A stretch of DNA of 64,000 nucleotides. Source: Streptomyces stelliscabiei. Lineage in GTDB: Bacteria; Actinomycetota; Actinomycetes; Streptomycetales; Streptomycetaceae. Shown in pieces: positions 8,274 through 18,700 of the stretch (the first letter of the stretch is position 1; every line of letters begins with the position of its first letter). The notes under the pieces are model-generated. The model saw only the letters and a program-made list of their open reading frames with translations. It made no database searches and was not told where the DNA came from. The translations under genes were made by a program, and so were the position numbers. The stretch spans positions 8,928,001 through 8,992,000 of the forward strand of contig NZ_JADBGF010000001.1 of assembly GCF_014873495.1 (NCBI RefSeq). The letters run 5' to 3'.

Positions 8274-10043
8274 GTGCACACCGTAGAGCCGGATGTCGTG
8301 ACCGACGTACTGATCGTGGGCAGTGGCCCCGCGGGCGCCGCCGCCGCGCTCGCCCTGAGTACGTACGGCGTCCCCAACATCGTGGTGACCCGTTTCTCGC
8401 GTCTCGCCGAGACGCCCCGGGCGCACATCACCAACCAGCGCACCATGGAGGTGCTGCGCGACCTCGGCGTCGAGGACGAGGTCGTCGCGAGGGCCACGCC
8501 GCAGGATCTGATGGGCGACACGACCTTCTGCACCAGCCTCGCCGGGGAGGAGCTGGGCCGAGTCCGGTCGTGGGGCAACGACCCGCTCGTCCAGGCCGCC
8601 CACGAGCTGGCCAGCCCCACCCGTATGTGCGACATGCCGCAGCACCTCATGGAGCCCGTGCTCGTCGACGCGGCGGTGGCGCGGGGCACCAACCTGCGCT
8701 TCAGCACCGTCTACAAGTCCTTCGTCCAGGACGACGAGGGCGTCACGGTCACCGTCGAGGACCGGCTGCGCGGCGACGAGTACACCATCCGCGCCAAGTA
8801 CCTCATCGGCGCCGACGGAGGCCGCTCCCAGGTGGCGGAGCACGCCGGTCTGCCCATGGGCGGCCAGATGGGCGTGGCCGGCAGCATCAACATCGTCTTC
8901 GACGCCGACCTCTCGAAGTACACCGCGCACCGCCCGTCCACCCTCTACTGGGTGCTGGCCCCCGGCGCCACCGTCGGAGGTATCGGCGCGGGCCTGGTCC
9001 GGTGCGTCCGGCCCTGGGACGAGTGGCTGATCGTCTGGGGCTACGACGTGACCGCGGGCGCCCCCGACCTGACCACCGAGTACGCCGAGTCGATCGTCCG
9101 CAGGCTGGTCGGCGACGACGAGATCCCGGTGACCATCAGGTCGTCCTCGGCCTGGACCGTCAACGAGATGTACGCGGAGACCTACTCGAGCGGGCGGGTC
9201 TTCTGCGCCGGCGACGCCACACACCGCCATCCGCCGTCCAACGGCCTCGGCTCCAACACCTCCATCCAGGACTCCTACAACCTGGCCTGGAAGCTCAAGC
9301 TCGTCCTCGACGGCACCGCGTCGCCCGCGCTCCTCGACACCTACACCGCCGAACGCGCCCCGATCGGCAGGCAGATCGTCACCCGCGCCAACAAGTCCAT
9401 CGGCGAGACCGCTCCCGTCTTCGAGGCGCTCGACGGGCTCGCCCCGCAGACCCCCGAGCAGTTGTGGGCCAACATCACCGCCCGCAAGGACGACACCGAG
9501 GCCGCCGAGAAGCAGCGGGCGAAGCTCCGCGAGGCGATCGGGTTCAAGGTGTACGAGTTCAACGCGCACGGCGTCGAACTCAACCAGCGGTACTCCGCCG
9601 AGAGCTCCGCCGCCGTCGTCCCCGACGGCACCCCCGACCCCGGCTTCGACCGCGACCCCGAGCTGTTCCACCAGCCCACCTCCCGCCCCGGGGCCAAACT
9701 CCCGCACGCCTGGATCACCTCCGGCACCCGCACCCTGTCCACGCTCGACACCGTCGGCAAGGGCCGCTTCACCCTGCTCACCGGCATCGGCGGCGCCGAC
9801 TGGATCCGGGCCGCCGGCGCCCAGGACCTGCTGGAGATCGCCACCGCCGTCATCGGCCCCGGCCAGGAGTACGAGGACCCGTACGGCGACTGGGCACGGC
9901 TCAGCGAGGTCGCCGACGGCGGAGCCCTCCTCGTACGGCCGGACGGGTACGTCGCCTTCCGGCACGCGCGGGCGGCCGTGTCCCCGGAGGAGGCCGAGCG
10001 GTTGCTGACGGGGGCGGTGCGGCGCATCCTCGGGCGTGCCTGA
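8274..10043 (+). CDS. FAD-dependent aromatic hydroxylase (TfdB/resorcinol-hydroxylase type)
   Basis: This 589-residue class A flavin monooxygenase has the dinucleotide motif VGSGPAG near residue 17 and a DG region around residue 180 (LIGADGGRSQ). The FAD-ribityl motif AGDATHRHPPSNGLG lies near residue 314, and a C-terminal thioredoxin-like region follows. I start at the GTG at 8274, preceded by TGGAGCG, instead of the longer frame at 8196, because the Rossmann motif then lies at the usual distance. Next to hydroxyquinol dioxygenase and maleylacetate reductase, it most likely hydroxylates a phenol such as resorcinol to hydroxyquinol with NAD(P)H and O2. Confidence 0.85.
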   Translation: MHTVEPDVVTDVLIVGSGPAGAAAALALSTYGVPNIVVTRFSRLAETPRAHITNQRTMEVLRDLGVEDEVVARATPQDLMGDTTFCTSLAGEELGRVRSWGNDPLVQAAHELASPTRMCDMPQHLMEPVLVDAAVARGTNLRFSTVYKSFVQDDEGVTVTVEDRLRGDEYTIRAKYLIGADGGRSQVAEHAGLPMGGQMGVAGSINIVFDADLSKYTAHRPSTLYWVLAPGATVGGIGAGLVRCVRPWDEWLIVWGYDVTAGAPDLTTEYAESIVRRLVGDDEIPVTIRSSSAWTVNEMYAETYSSGRVFCAGDATHRHPPSNGLGSNTSIQDSYNLAWKLKLVLDGTASPALLDTYTAERAPIGRQIVTRANKSIGETAPVFEALDGLAPQTPEQLWANITARKDDTEAAEKQRAKLREAIGFKVYEFNAHGVELNQRYSAESSAAVVPDGTPDPGFDRDPELFHQPTSRPGAKLPHAWITSGTRTLSTLDTVGKGRFTLLTGIGGADWIRAAGAQDLLEIATAVIGPGQEYEDPYGDWARLSEVADGGALLVRPDGYVAFRHARAAVSPEEAERLLTGAVRRILGRA

Positions 10044-10142
10044 GGCGGAGGTCCCCGGGGCGGGCGTCGTGTGCGTCCCGTGCGGGGAACAGCTGTCGGC
10101 TCCGCCCCGGCGGAGCCGCGTGAACGTTCGTAGGAGTGGGGC

Positions 10143-11102
10143 ATGACCACCGAATACACCACCCGGATCACCGAGGCCGTCGTCGACAGCTTCGACGGCA
10201 CGGCCGACCCGCGCCTGCGCGAGCTGCTCGCCGCCCTCACCCGCCATCTGCACGCCTTCGTCCGCGAGGCGGAGCCGACGATGACCGAGTGGGAACAGGC
10301 CATCGCCTTCCTGACGGCGACGGGGCGAGCGTGTACGGACACCCGGCAGGAGTTCGTCCTCCTGTCGGACGTCCTCGGCATCTCGATGCTGGTCGAGACG
10401 ATCAACAGCGAGGGCCGGGGCGGACGGGACGAGCGCGACGCGGGGGAGGGGAGGCAGGAGCGGGGCGAGAGCGAGGGGCACGACGGCGTGACCGAGTCGA
10501 CGGTCCTCGGCCCGTTCCACATGACCGAGTCCCCGGTCCGCGAACTCGGCGCGGACATCGACCTGGTCGGCGGCGGCGCGCCGTGCGTGATCAGCGGGCG
10601 CGTGCTGTCGGCGGACGGCACCGCGCTGCCCGGCGCGGTCCTCGACGTCTGGCAGGCGGACGCCGAGGGCTACTACGACGTCCAGCAGCCCGACGTCCAG
10701 CCGCCGGGCAACGGCCGCGGACTGTTCACGGCGGACGCCGACGGCCGCTTCTGGTTCCGCACCTGCGTACCGAGCCCGTACCCCATCCCCACGGACGGCC
10801 CGGTCGGCGACCTCCTGCGGGCGACCTCCCGCCACCCCTACCGCCCGGCCCACATCCACTTCATCGTCTCGGCGAAGGGACACACCCCGGTCACCACCCA
10901 CATCTTCGTGGCCGGCAGCGACCACCTCGACTCGGACGCGGTGTTCGCGGTGAAGGAGAGCCTCGTCCAGGACTTCACGGAGACCGACGACCCGCCCCTG
11001 GCCCAGCGGTTCGGCATCCCCAACCCGTTCCGTCACGCCCGCTTCGACCTCGTACTCGGCACGGGGGACTCCTCCGCCACGGACGACTCGGAGCTTGCGT
11101 GA
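10143..11102 (+). CDS. Hydroxyquinol 1,2-dioxygenase (intradiol)
   Basis: This 319-residue non-haem Fe(III) intradiol dioxygenase has a helical catechol-dioxygenase N-domain (residues 1-110) and a beta-sandwich catalytic domain containing the GAVLDVWQADAEGYYD signature. Family ligands are two Tyr and two His; Tyr in the EGYYD segment and the RPAHIHF histidines are visible. Cleavage of hydroxyquinol gives maleylacetate, the substrate of the next gene. An inserted Arg/Glu/Gly-rich loop (about residues 85-118) is unusual and may be disordered. The stop overlaps the reductase ATG by one base. Confidence 0.88.
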   Translation: MTTEYTTRITEAVVDSFDGTADPRLRELLAALTRHLHAFVREAEPTMTEWEQAIAFLTATGRACTDTRQEFVLLSDVLGISMLVETINSEGRGGRDERDAGEGRQERGESEGHDGVTESTVLGPFHMTESPVRELGADIDLVGGGAPCVISGRVLSADGTALPGAVLDVWQADAEGYYDVQQPDVQPPGNGRGLFTADADGRFWFRTCVPSPYPIPTDGPVGDLLRATSRHPYRPAHIHFIVSAKGHTPVTTHIFVAGSDHLDSDAVFAVKESLVQDFTETDDPPLAQRFGIPNPFRHARFDLVLGTGDSSATDDSELA

Positions 11103-12169
11103 TGGAGTTCGAGTACGAGGCCCGGCCCATGCGGATCGTCATGCGTCCGGGCGCGGCGGTGACCGCGGTGGCGGGGGAGGCCGAACGGCTGGGCCTGCGG
11201 CGGCTGTTGGTGGTGTGCGGCCCCCGGGGCGCCGGGACGGCCCGCGCGGTCGCCGGCTCACTCGGCGACACGTGTGCCGGACTGTTCGCGCAGGCTCGCC
11301 AGCACGTGCCGGTCGAGGTGGCCGACCAGGCGGTCCGGGCGGCGCGGGACGCGGGCGCGGACGGTTGCGTGGCCGTCGGCGGCGGCTCGGCGATCGGACT
11401 GGGCAAGGCGATCGCGCTCCGCACCGAACTGCCGCTGATCGCCGTGCCGTCGACGTACTCCGGCTCCGAGATGACCCCGGTCTGGGGCCTGACCGAGCAC
11501 GGCGCCAAGCGCACCGGCCGCGCCCCGTCGGTCCTGCCGCGCAGTGTCGTCTACGACGCCGAACTCACCCTCTCCCTCCCCGTCCCCCTCTCCGTGACCA
11601 GCGGCATCAACGCGGTCGCCCACGCCGCCGAGGCCCTGTACGCGCCGGACGCCTCGCCGCTGGTGTCGCTGACGGCGCAGGAGGGCGCCCGGGCCATGAC
11701 GAGCGCCCTCCGCGAGGTGGCGGCCGACCCCGCGAACCTGGCGGCGCGCGGACGTGCCCTCTACGGCGCCTGGCTGTGCGGCACCGCGCTCGGGGCGACC
11801 ACCATGGGCCTGCACCACAAGCTGTGCCACGTCCTCGGCGGCACCTTCGGCCTGCCGCACGCCGAGACCCACACGGTCGTCCTGCCGTACGTCCTCGCCT
11901 ACAACGCCCCGGCCGCGCCCGACGCCCTGACGGCACTGGGCCGCGCCCTGGACACCACCGACGCCGCCGAGGCCCTGTGGAACCTGACGGGCGATCTCGG
12001 CGCGCCCCGCTCCCTGGCCGAACTCGGCCTGAAACAAGCCGACGTGGAACGCGCGGCGGCCGAGGTGACGGGTCAGGCCTACCCCAACCCTCGGCAGGCG
12101 ACCACGGCGGACGCCCTGGCGATCCTCGAAGCGGCGTACGAGGGCATCCGGCCACGGGCGTGGTCCTGA
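11102..12169 (+). CDS. Maleylacetate reductase
   Basis: This 355-residue iron-containing alcohol dehydrogenase-fold enzyme has the NAD(P)-binding GGGSAIGLGKAIA near residue 96 and PSTYSGSEMTPVW near residue 118. The metal-site region contains GLHHKLCHVLGG near residue 237 and HAETHTVVLPY shortly after. It reduces maleylacetate to 3-oxoadipate, feeding the beta-ketoadipate pathway. The start ATG overlaps the dioxygenase stop (TGATG), so the two are translationally coupled. With the monooxygenase they form a three-step resorcinol/hydroxyquinol operon. Confidence 0.9.
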   Translation: MEFEYEARPMRIVMRPGAAVTAVAGEAERLGLRRLLVVCGPRGAGTARAVAGSLGDTCAGLFAQARQHVPVEVADQAVRAARDAGADGCVAVGGGSAIGLGKAIALRTELPLIAVPSTYSGSEMTPVWGLTEHGAKRTGRAPSVLPRSVVYDAELTLSLPVPLSVTSGINAVAHAAEALYAPDASPLVSLTAQEGARAMTSALREVAADPANLAARGRALYGAWLCGTALGATTMGLHHKLCHVLGGTFGLPHAETHTVVLPYVLAYNAPAAPDALTALGRALDTTDAAEALWNLTGDLGAPRSLAELGLKQADVERAAAEVTGQAYPNPRQATTADALAILEAAYEGIRPRAWS

Positions 12170-12252
12170 CCGACGCGAACCACACGACGCGAACCGCACG
12201 ACGAGCACCGGGAACCCGAAGGCTTCAGGAGCGCCCCCGCAGGCGCCGCGGA

Positions 12253-12271
12253 CGCCCCCTTCCCGGGGGCG
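12253..12271. terminator. Possible terminator after the hydroxyquinol operon
   Basis: CGCCCCC and GGGGGCG (12253-12259 and 12265-12271) pair over TTCCC about 85 bp after the reductase. The rest of the 526-bp gap (12170-12695) holds no convincing gene. Its last 300 bp are less GC-rich and probably contain the fxsA promoter, although I cannot name its boxes. Confidence 0.5.
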
Positions 12272-12695
12272 GGCGTCGTCCCGCGCGGGCGAGGGGACCC
12301 GGGAACGAGCTCGACAACACCCGTGACACACACCTGCGTTCCGCCGACTTCCTCGGCGTCGAACGCTGTGCCGACCCGTCCAGGCCATTGCGGGTTTGCG
12401 GCGCAGGTAAAGAACATCCGGGCATGCGGGCATTTCGGAAGCAATGGGTTCCGTTTGCCGGATGGTTATGCCACGTGTCGCCACTACTCACTGACAGACG
12501 TGGCGGCTGCCCGAATTCGGCCATGGTGGCAAGGAAAGAGTGGACAGAATCTGGAATGCTCCCCCGCTGGGCCCGGTTCGATCGAGGTCAACCGTCGTGT
12601 GGACGTGCGAAGAGCACTGACAGAGCATGAACAGGGAATGTATCCGGGCGGGGCGCACTTTCCGCGCCCATCGGCTCTCAGGGAGGCAGCAAGGC

Positions 12696-12878
12696 ATGGA
12701 CGCGCCTCAGAACAGCCACAACGGCACGCAACTGGTCGACATCTCGACATTGTCGCCCGGCCAGCTGCGGCTGCTGGCGGGCATGGACACGGTGTTGGGT
12801 CATGCCGTGCGACGCCATCTCCAGGAGCGAGACAAGTCGTCGAAGACGACGGACGTCGTCTTCGAAAGCGCGCTGTGA
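12696..12878 (+). CDS. fxsA: FxSxx-COOH precursor peptide FxsA (copy 1)
   Basis: This 60-residue peptide ends in TTDVVFESAL, so it carries F-x-S-x-x exactly at the C-terminus, the defining feature of FxsA precursors. The N-terminal leader contains the leucine-rich LSPGQLRLLAGMDTVLGHA segment typical of the family. In related triceptide systems the partner radical SAM enzyme joins the Phe ring to the side chain of the third residue of such a motif, giving a strained cyclophane; here that would be Phe56 to Ser58. The ATG at 12696 follows GGGAGG at nine-base spacing. The stop overlaps the fxsB start (GTGA). Confidence 0.85.
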   Translation: MDAPQNSHNGTQLVDISTLSPGQLRLLAGMDTVLGHAVRRHLQERDKSSKTTDVVFESAL

Positions 12879-14167
12879 CGACGGCGGGGTGCGAGTCGGA
12901 GGGAACGCCAACAGTCCCCTTTCGGCAATTTCTGCTCAAAATACATAGCTTATGCAATTTGTCGTGCGACTACTGCTATGTGTATTTTGCGGCGGACCAG
13001 AGTTGGCGCAGACGTCCGGCGGTGATGACCCTCGACACCATGCGTCAGGCCGTCGACCGCATAGCCGAACACGTCCGTGAGCACGGCCTCCCCATGGTGC
13101 GGATCATTCTGCACGGGGGAGAACCACTGCTCGTCGGCAAGAGACACCTGGGAGAACTGCTCACCGCCGTGGGCGAACGCCTCTCCACTGTGGTCGAGGT
13201 GCGCTGCTCGATGCAGTCGAACGGCACCCTCCTCGACGAGGAGATCCTCACGCTGCTGCGCCGCCACGCGGTCGGCGTGGCGGTCAGCCTGGACGGTTCC
13301 TCCGCCGCACACGACCGGCACAGACGGTTCGTGAACGGCCGCCCGAGCCATGCGCGTGTCGCCGCCGCGCTGCGTCTGCTGAACAGCCCCCGTCACAGGG
13401 AGCTGTTCGTCGGTCTGTTGTGCACCGTGGACCTGGCCAATGATCCCGTGGAAACGTACGAGGCTCTGTTGGAATTCGAGGCTCCCCGGGTGGACTTCCT
13501 TTTGCCGCACGGCACTTGGGTGAGTCCGCCGGCCGGCCTCGGGCACCGCGACCTACCGCCGGCGCGGCCACCGGTCGTCGTTCCACAGGACGAGCCGACG
13601 CCGTACGCCGATTGGCTCATCGCCGCGTTCGACCGCTGGTTCGACGCGCCTCACAAGGAGACCCGGGTCCGGATGTTCGAGGAGGTCATGTCCGGTCTGC
13701 TCGGTGGTGCCGTGAACGCCGAGACGTTCGGGCTCGCACCCGTGGATCTCGTGGTGGTGGAGGCTGACGGGACGATGGAGCAGTCCGACTCGCTGAAGGT
13801 CGTCGGCGAAGGGGCGCCCGAGACCGGTCTGGACGTCTTCCGGCACTCCTTCTCGGACGCGTTGGCGAACGAGACGATACGACGCAGGCAGTCGGGGCTG
13901 CGCGGTCTCGGCCAGGTCTGTCGCGACTGCGCCGTGGCCCGTGTCTGTGGCGGGGGGCTCTACGCCCACCGTCATCATCCCGTGACGGGCTTCGACACTC
14001 CGTCCGTCTACTGCTACGACCTGTCGGCCTTCATCACCCACGTCCGTTCCAGGATCCGCGCGGGGATGGCACCCCTCGTCGTCGAGGCGGTCGAGGCGGT
14101 CGAGGCGCCCGTGGAACGCCCGACCGCCGTCCGCGAGCCGGAGCGTGACTCGGGGCGCACGGGGTGA
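12875..14167 (+). CDS. fxsB: FxsB radical SAM/SPASM cyclophane synthase (copy 1)
   Basis: This 430-residue enzyme has the radical SAM cluster motif CNLSCDYC at residues 27-34 and the SAM-binding HGGEPLL segment near residue 88. A C-terminal SPASM-type cysteine cluster (CRDCAVARVCGGGLY, around residues 347-360) binds auxiliary iron-sulfur centres. It is expected to modify FxsA. The start is GTG overlapping the fxsA stop, so translation is coupled. Codon 26, immediately before the first cluster cysteine, is the rare TTA. The surrounding 40 bp are AT-rich relative to neighbours. The last 30 residues contain a short EAV repeat and look disordered. Confidence 0.88.
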   Translation: MTTAGCESEGTPTVPFRQFLLKIHSLCNLSCDYCYVYFAADQSWRRRPAVMTLDTMRQAVDRIAEHVREHGLPMVRIILHGGEPLLVGKRHLGELLTAVGERLSTVVEVRCSMQSNGTLLDEEILTLLRRHAVGVAVSLDGSSAAHDRHRRFVNGRPSHARVAAALRLLNSPRHRELFVGLLCTVDLANDPVETYEALLEFEAPRVDFLLPHGTWVSPPAGLGHRDLPPARPPVVVPQDEPTPYADWLIAAFDRWFDAPHKETRVRMFEEVMSGLLGGAVNAETFGLAPVDLVVVEADGTMEQSDSLKVVGEGAPETGLDVFRHSFSDALANETIRRRQSGLRGLGQVCRDCAVARVCGGGLYAHRHHPVTGFDTPSVYCYDLSAFITHVRSRIRAGMAPLVVEAVEAVEAPVERPTAVREPERDSGRTG

Positions 14168-14458
14168 CGCCACGCAGCGCTTTGTGAACAGGCTGTCTCA
14201 ACGGGCGTTGGACGCGAGGATCGGGGGAAGCATGCTTTCGGGCCCTCCGGAGAGGGGCCCGTCGGGCCGGGCGGCGGTATTGTCGTCCGTCTCGGCACGA
14301 CTCAACCAAGGCTAAGGCTGAGGGGTACCGGTTGGGGGGTGAGGAGGTGTGGGAGGCAGCCGAACCGCGCGCACTTCCGCCGGTGTCGGTCACCTCCCGA
14401 GGCGCGAGAACCCATCCACCCCACGATAGGGACCCCGCGAACGCGCGTCGGGGGCTCC

Positions 14459-15796
14459 TTGGAACCGTACTTCTTCCTGAGTTATGCGCGCAGGCGCGGA
14501 CCCCGGGTCCTCGTCAAGCGGTTCTACGACGACCTGTGCGCGGAATTACGCCAAGAACTACGGCGATTACACAAGAGCGATGCGGTCCCTTTCGACCGTC
14601 CGTTTCTCGACGTTCAGTCGATTCAAGTGGGGCAGGACTGGAACGCGGCCCTGGGCGAAGCCCTGGGGCACTGTCGGACCATGCTGGCCCTGTACACCCC
14701 CGACTACTTCCGCAGCGACTTCTGCGGTCGCGAGTGGAAGGCGTTCGAGGACCGGCAGCGCAGCCACAGAGCAGTGACGGGTGTGGACGCGAAGGCCCTC
14801 ATCCCCGTTCTGTGGGAACCGGTTCAGAACATCCCCCCGGGCGCGGCCCACATTCAGTACGACAACCTCGATCTGGGCGAGAACTACGCGCAGTCGGGTC
14901 TGCGGCGCATCCTGGCCTCGGACCCGGGCGGCGACGAGTACCGCCGCATCGTCAATCACATCGCGCACCAGATCCTCGTCGCCGCAGAGCACTTCCGCAT
15001 ACGGCCCGTCAACGACCTGGACATCAGCGAACCGGGATCCGCCGGCCCCTTCCCGTCCGCCACCGAACGGGCGGAACCGGGCAGCAGGGCCCTGCTGTTC
15101 GTTGCCGCCCGGACCTCGGTGAACGCCCACAGGAAGGCGACCGACCCGGGCTGCCACGGGCAGAGCCCGACCGACTGGAACCCGTACCACGCCGAATCCC
15201 CTCAGCCACTGGTCGAAAGGGCGAGCCGTCTGCTGGAGGAGCGTGGCTTCACGGTACGGACCGAGATCGTCTCGGACGTGCTGGGCGCCGCCCTGGACGA
15301 GGCCCGTGGGCAGGGGCAGGTCGCGGTCCTCCTGGTGGAGGCCTCGGCCGCGGCGGACGAGCCGTTCGAGCGGGCCCTGCGTGCCTACGACCGCAGCAAT
15401 CATCCGGGCTCCGCGGCCATAGTGCCGTGTGATCCGGACGAGGCGGGTGACGGCCCCCGGGGCAAGGCCTACTGGGAGGCGGTCCGGGGCGCCCTTCCGT
15501 TCAACTGGGCCAGGGGAGCCGGGGATCCCCTGCCGCTCCTGCAATCGGGCATCGGTTCGGATCAGTTCGAGGCCGTTCTCCACGCTGTCATAGCGAAGGC
15601 GCAGAACCAGCTCGTCTCCTTTCTGGAGATCCTGAAGATCAACTCTTTGGAGACGCCTCGGACCACGTCCCCCTCACTCCCCGTTCTGACCACCGTGGCC
15701 ACCCCGCGCAGCCGTACCGGACTCGCACCGCCGATCGCTGCCCACCTCTCCTCCCACCAGACACCGTTTGAGAAGGAGCAGGAAGATGACCCATGA
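14459..15796 (+). CDS. fxsC: TIR-like protein FxsC
   Basis: This protein of about 445 residues begins with a TIR-like fold (EPYFFLSYARR at its N-terminus, LYTPDYFRSDFCGREW near residue 80). A second alpha/beta region follows (ALLFVAARTS near residue 201). It matches the TIR-like component found beside fxsA and fxsB. The frame is open back to a GTG at 14339, but those 40 codons are full of rare codons (AGG, TGT, CGA, ATA), so I start at the TTG at 14459, just before the conserved motif. Residues 30 and 37 are encoded by TTA. The end overlaps fxsT by 11 bp. The 291-bp gap before it holds no evident gene. Confidence 0.75.
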   Translation: MEPYFFLSYARRRGPRVLVKRFYDDLCAELRQELRRLHKSDAVPFDRPFLDVQSIQVGQDWNAALGEALGHCRTMLALYTPDYFRSDFCGREWKAFEDRQRSHRAVTGVDAKALIPVLWEPVQNIPPGAAHIQYDNLDLGENYAQSGLRRILASDPGGDEYRRIVNHIAHQILVAAEHFRIRPVNDLDISEPGSAGPFPSATERAEPGSRALLFVAARTSVNAHRKATDPGCHGQSPTDWNPYHAESPQPLVERASRLLEERGFTVRTEIVSDVLGAALDEARGQGQVAVLLVEASAAADEPFERALRAYDRSNHPGSAAIVPCDPDEAGDGPRGKAYWEAVRGALPFNWARGAGDPLPLLQSGIGSDQFEAVLHAVIAKAQNQLVSFLEILKINSLETPRTTSPSLPVLTTVATPRSRTGLAPPIAAHLSSHQTPFEKEQEDDP

Positions 15797-18700
15797 CGAC
15801 CGCCGCCGGGGCACCATCATCACCTTCTACTCCTTCAAGGGTGGTACAGGTCGCACCATGGCGTTGGTCAACACCGCCTGGATCCTCGCGAGCAACGGTC
15901 TGCGCGTCCTGGTGGTCGACTGGGACCTGGAGGCTCCCGGACTGCACACCTACCTCCAGCCGCTGCTGGCCGACCCCGAACTCACCGAGAGCGCCGGCGT
16001 CATCGAGATGGTCAAGAACTTCGCCCGGCACGCGGTGGTGCCGCGCGTGGGATCCGGTGTGGACGCCGCAGCAGCGTCCGGCCCGTCCCGGCCCGGCGGA
16101 GGCGGCCTCGCGGACGAGCCCGATCCCCGGGAACTGGCTCGGGTCGACCGGTATGCCGTCGGCACGGAACTACGGCTGCCGCCGGGCGGCAAACTGGACC
16201 TGCTCCCGGCCGGAGTGCAGGACCCCGACACGTACGCGGTCACCGTCAGCACCTTCGACTGGGGCACCTTCTACCGCATGGGCGGAGCCGACTTCCTCAC
16301 CGCGCTCCGCGACGACATGGCCGCGCGATACGACTACGTACTGATCGACAGCCGGACCGGTCTCAGTGACACCGCGAGCATCTGCACGGTCGTCATGCCG
16401 GACATCGTCGTGGACTGCTTCACGCTCAGCCGGCAAGGCGTCAACGGCGCAGCCCACGTCGCCCGTTCGATCCGACGGATCGCCGACACCCAGCGACGCG
16501 ACATCCGCATCGTTCCCGTCCCCATGCGCGTCGAGGACGCGGGCCGTGACCGTCTTGAGGCCGGCCGCTACCAGGCCCGAAACCTGTTCGCGCCCTTCCT
16601 GGACTGGGTACCGCCGGAGGAGCAGGACCAGTACTGGAGCAGTGTCGAGATCCCGTACAAACCCAGTTACGCGTACGAGGAGATACCCGCGACCGTCGGC
16701 GAGCGACGGCAGGACGGCACCCTGCTCGCCGCGTTCGAACGGCTGACCGCCCGGCTCACGGACAACAGGGTGACCCAGCTGAACAATATGCCCGAGCGCT
16801 ACCGGCAGACGCTGCGCGCGGAGTACGAACGGTCCTCCCCGATCATCCGCAAGGACTTCTACGTCAGCTACGCCGCCACCGACCGGCTCTGGGCGGACTG
16901 GACCGTCACCGTGCTGCGGGCGGCCGGGTACGAGGCGACGCTCGCCCCGATCGAGGTCGAGGACCTCACGCCCGCCCCACAGGAGACGCCGACGTGGCTG
17001 GAACGCACCCTCGCGGGTGAGGGGCGCATGGTGCTGCTGCTCTCCCCGCAGTACACAGCCCTGCCTCAGGCCCGGGAGATCCGGCAGCGCACCAGTCGCA
17101 GGGATCCGTCCGGCCAGATAGGCATGGTCGTGCCCCTCCGTGTCGATGACTCACCTCCCCCGGCCGAGTTCGCCCCCCTTTCGGCGGTCAGCCTTGCGGG
17201 TGTCTCCGCCGAGGAGGCCGTGGCCCGCCTGCTGACCACCGTCGACCGCGTCGGCACGGTCGAGCCGGGGTCGCGGCCGGCGGCCACCGGCCTGGCCGCA
17301 GCCGCCCGGCTCCCCGGTACTCCACCGCAGGCCATCGGGGGGCGACCGCAGCGCAACGCTGTCTTCACCGGCCGTCGAACACTGATCGAACGGCTGCGCG
17401 ACAGCTTGCTCTCCGGCACCACCGCCGTGCTGCCCCAGGCGCTGTACGGCCTCGGCGGCGTGGGCAAGACACAGGTCGCGCTCGAGTACGCCTACCGCTT
17501 CGAATCGGACTACGATCTCGTCTGGTGGATCAACGCGGCCGAGCCGACGCAGATCCGCCAGGACCTGAACAGGCTGGCCGGGCATCTCGGTGTGCCCCTC
17601 GGTGGCAAGGACTTGACGGCCATATGCAACGAGGTTCTGGACAAGCTGCGTCGCGGCACCCCCCACGCGCGCTGGCTACTCGTGTACGACAACGCCGAGA
17701 AGCCGGCCGATCTCGGCGGTCTGATTCCGGACAGTGGGCCCGGTCATCACATCCTCATCACCTCGCGGAACCCTGCCTGGGCCGAGCGTGCCGAACGCAT
17801 CGAGGTCGACCTCTTCACTCGTGAGGAGAGCGTTGCGCTGTTGCGCCGCTACAACCCGGACCTGGAGCCCGCGGACGCGGCCCGGGTCGCTGAGGAACTC
17901 GGGGATTTCCCACTGGCCGTGAGCCTCGCCGCCGCTTCGTTGCAGGAGTCGGCGATGCCCGTGGACACCTATGTGGAGATGCTCCGTACTCAGATGACCG
18001 ACATCCTGCGCAACCAGTCCGCCCCCGACTACCCGACGTCGGCAGCGGCAAGCTGGTCACTCGATCGGCTGAAATCCCGTACGCCGGCCGCGGCCGCACT
18101 GCTCCAACTGTGCGCGTTCTTCGGGCCCGACCCGATCCCGCGAGACATGCTCAGCAGTCGGCCCTCCCTCGAACTGCTCGAACAGCACGACCCGAGCCTG
18201 TCCGACCCACTGCTGATGAGCCGGCTCTACGGAGAGATCGTCCGCAACGGACTGGCCCAGGTCGATCAGCGGACGGACACGCTGACATTGCACCGGCTGA
18301 TCCAGCGTGTGCTCCGGGACCAGCTCACGCCCGAGGAACGGACCGGCATGCGGCAACGGGCGCATGCCGTTCTCGGTCAGGCCAATCCCAAGGTTCCAGA
18401 CGAGTCCGACAGCTGGCGGCGCTATGCCGCACTCCTTCCGCACCTGTGGCCCACCCGGGCGGAGGAGAGCGACCACCTCCCGGTGCGGAACTGGATCTGC
18501 GACACGGTCCGATACCTGTGGCGCAGCGGCGACGCCGACACCGCCAACAGGACGGCCGAACGGGTGCTCCAGAGCTGGCAGCCCCACTTCGGTGAGGACG
18601 ACGCGCTCGTCCTGAGGCTGCGCACCGAACTCGGCAACGCACTGCGTGACCAGGGCCGCCTGCCCGAGGCGTACGAAGTGACGCGTGACGTCTACGAGCG

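Noticed and set aside
8253..11036. 927-codon minus-strand frame across the hydroxyquinol operon
   Set aside because: Antisense to three clearly identified enzymes, low-complexity Gly/Val/Asp composition, no domain.
12323..12874. N-terminal extension of fxsB to an ATG at 12323
   Set aside because: It would swallow the fxsA gene out of frame. The GTG overlapping the fxsA stop gives the normal family length.
14085..14108. GTCGAGGCG triplet repeat at the fxsB 3' end as a regulatory repeat
   Set aside because: It is in frame and encodes a short VEA tail repeat. Simple slippage is the easier explanation.
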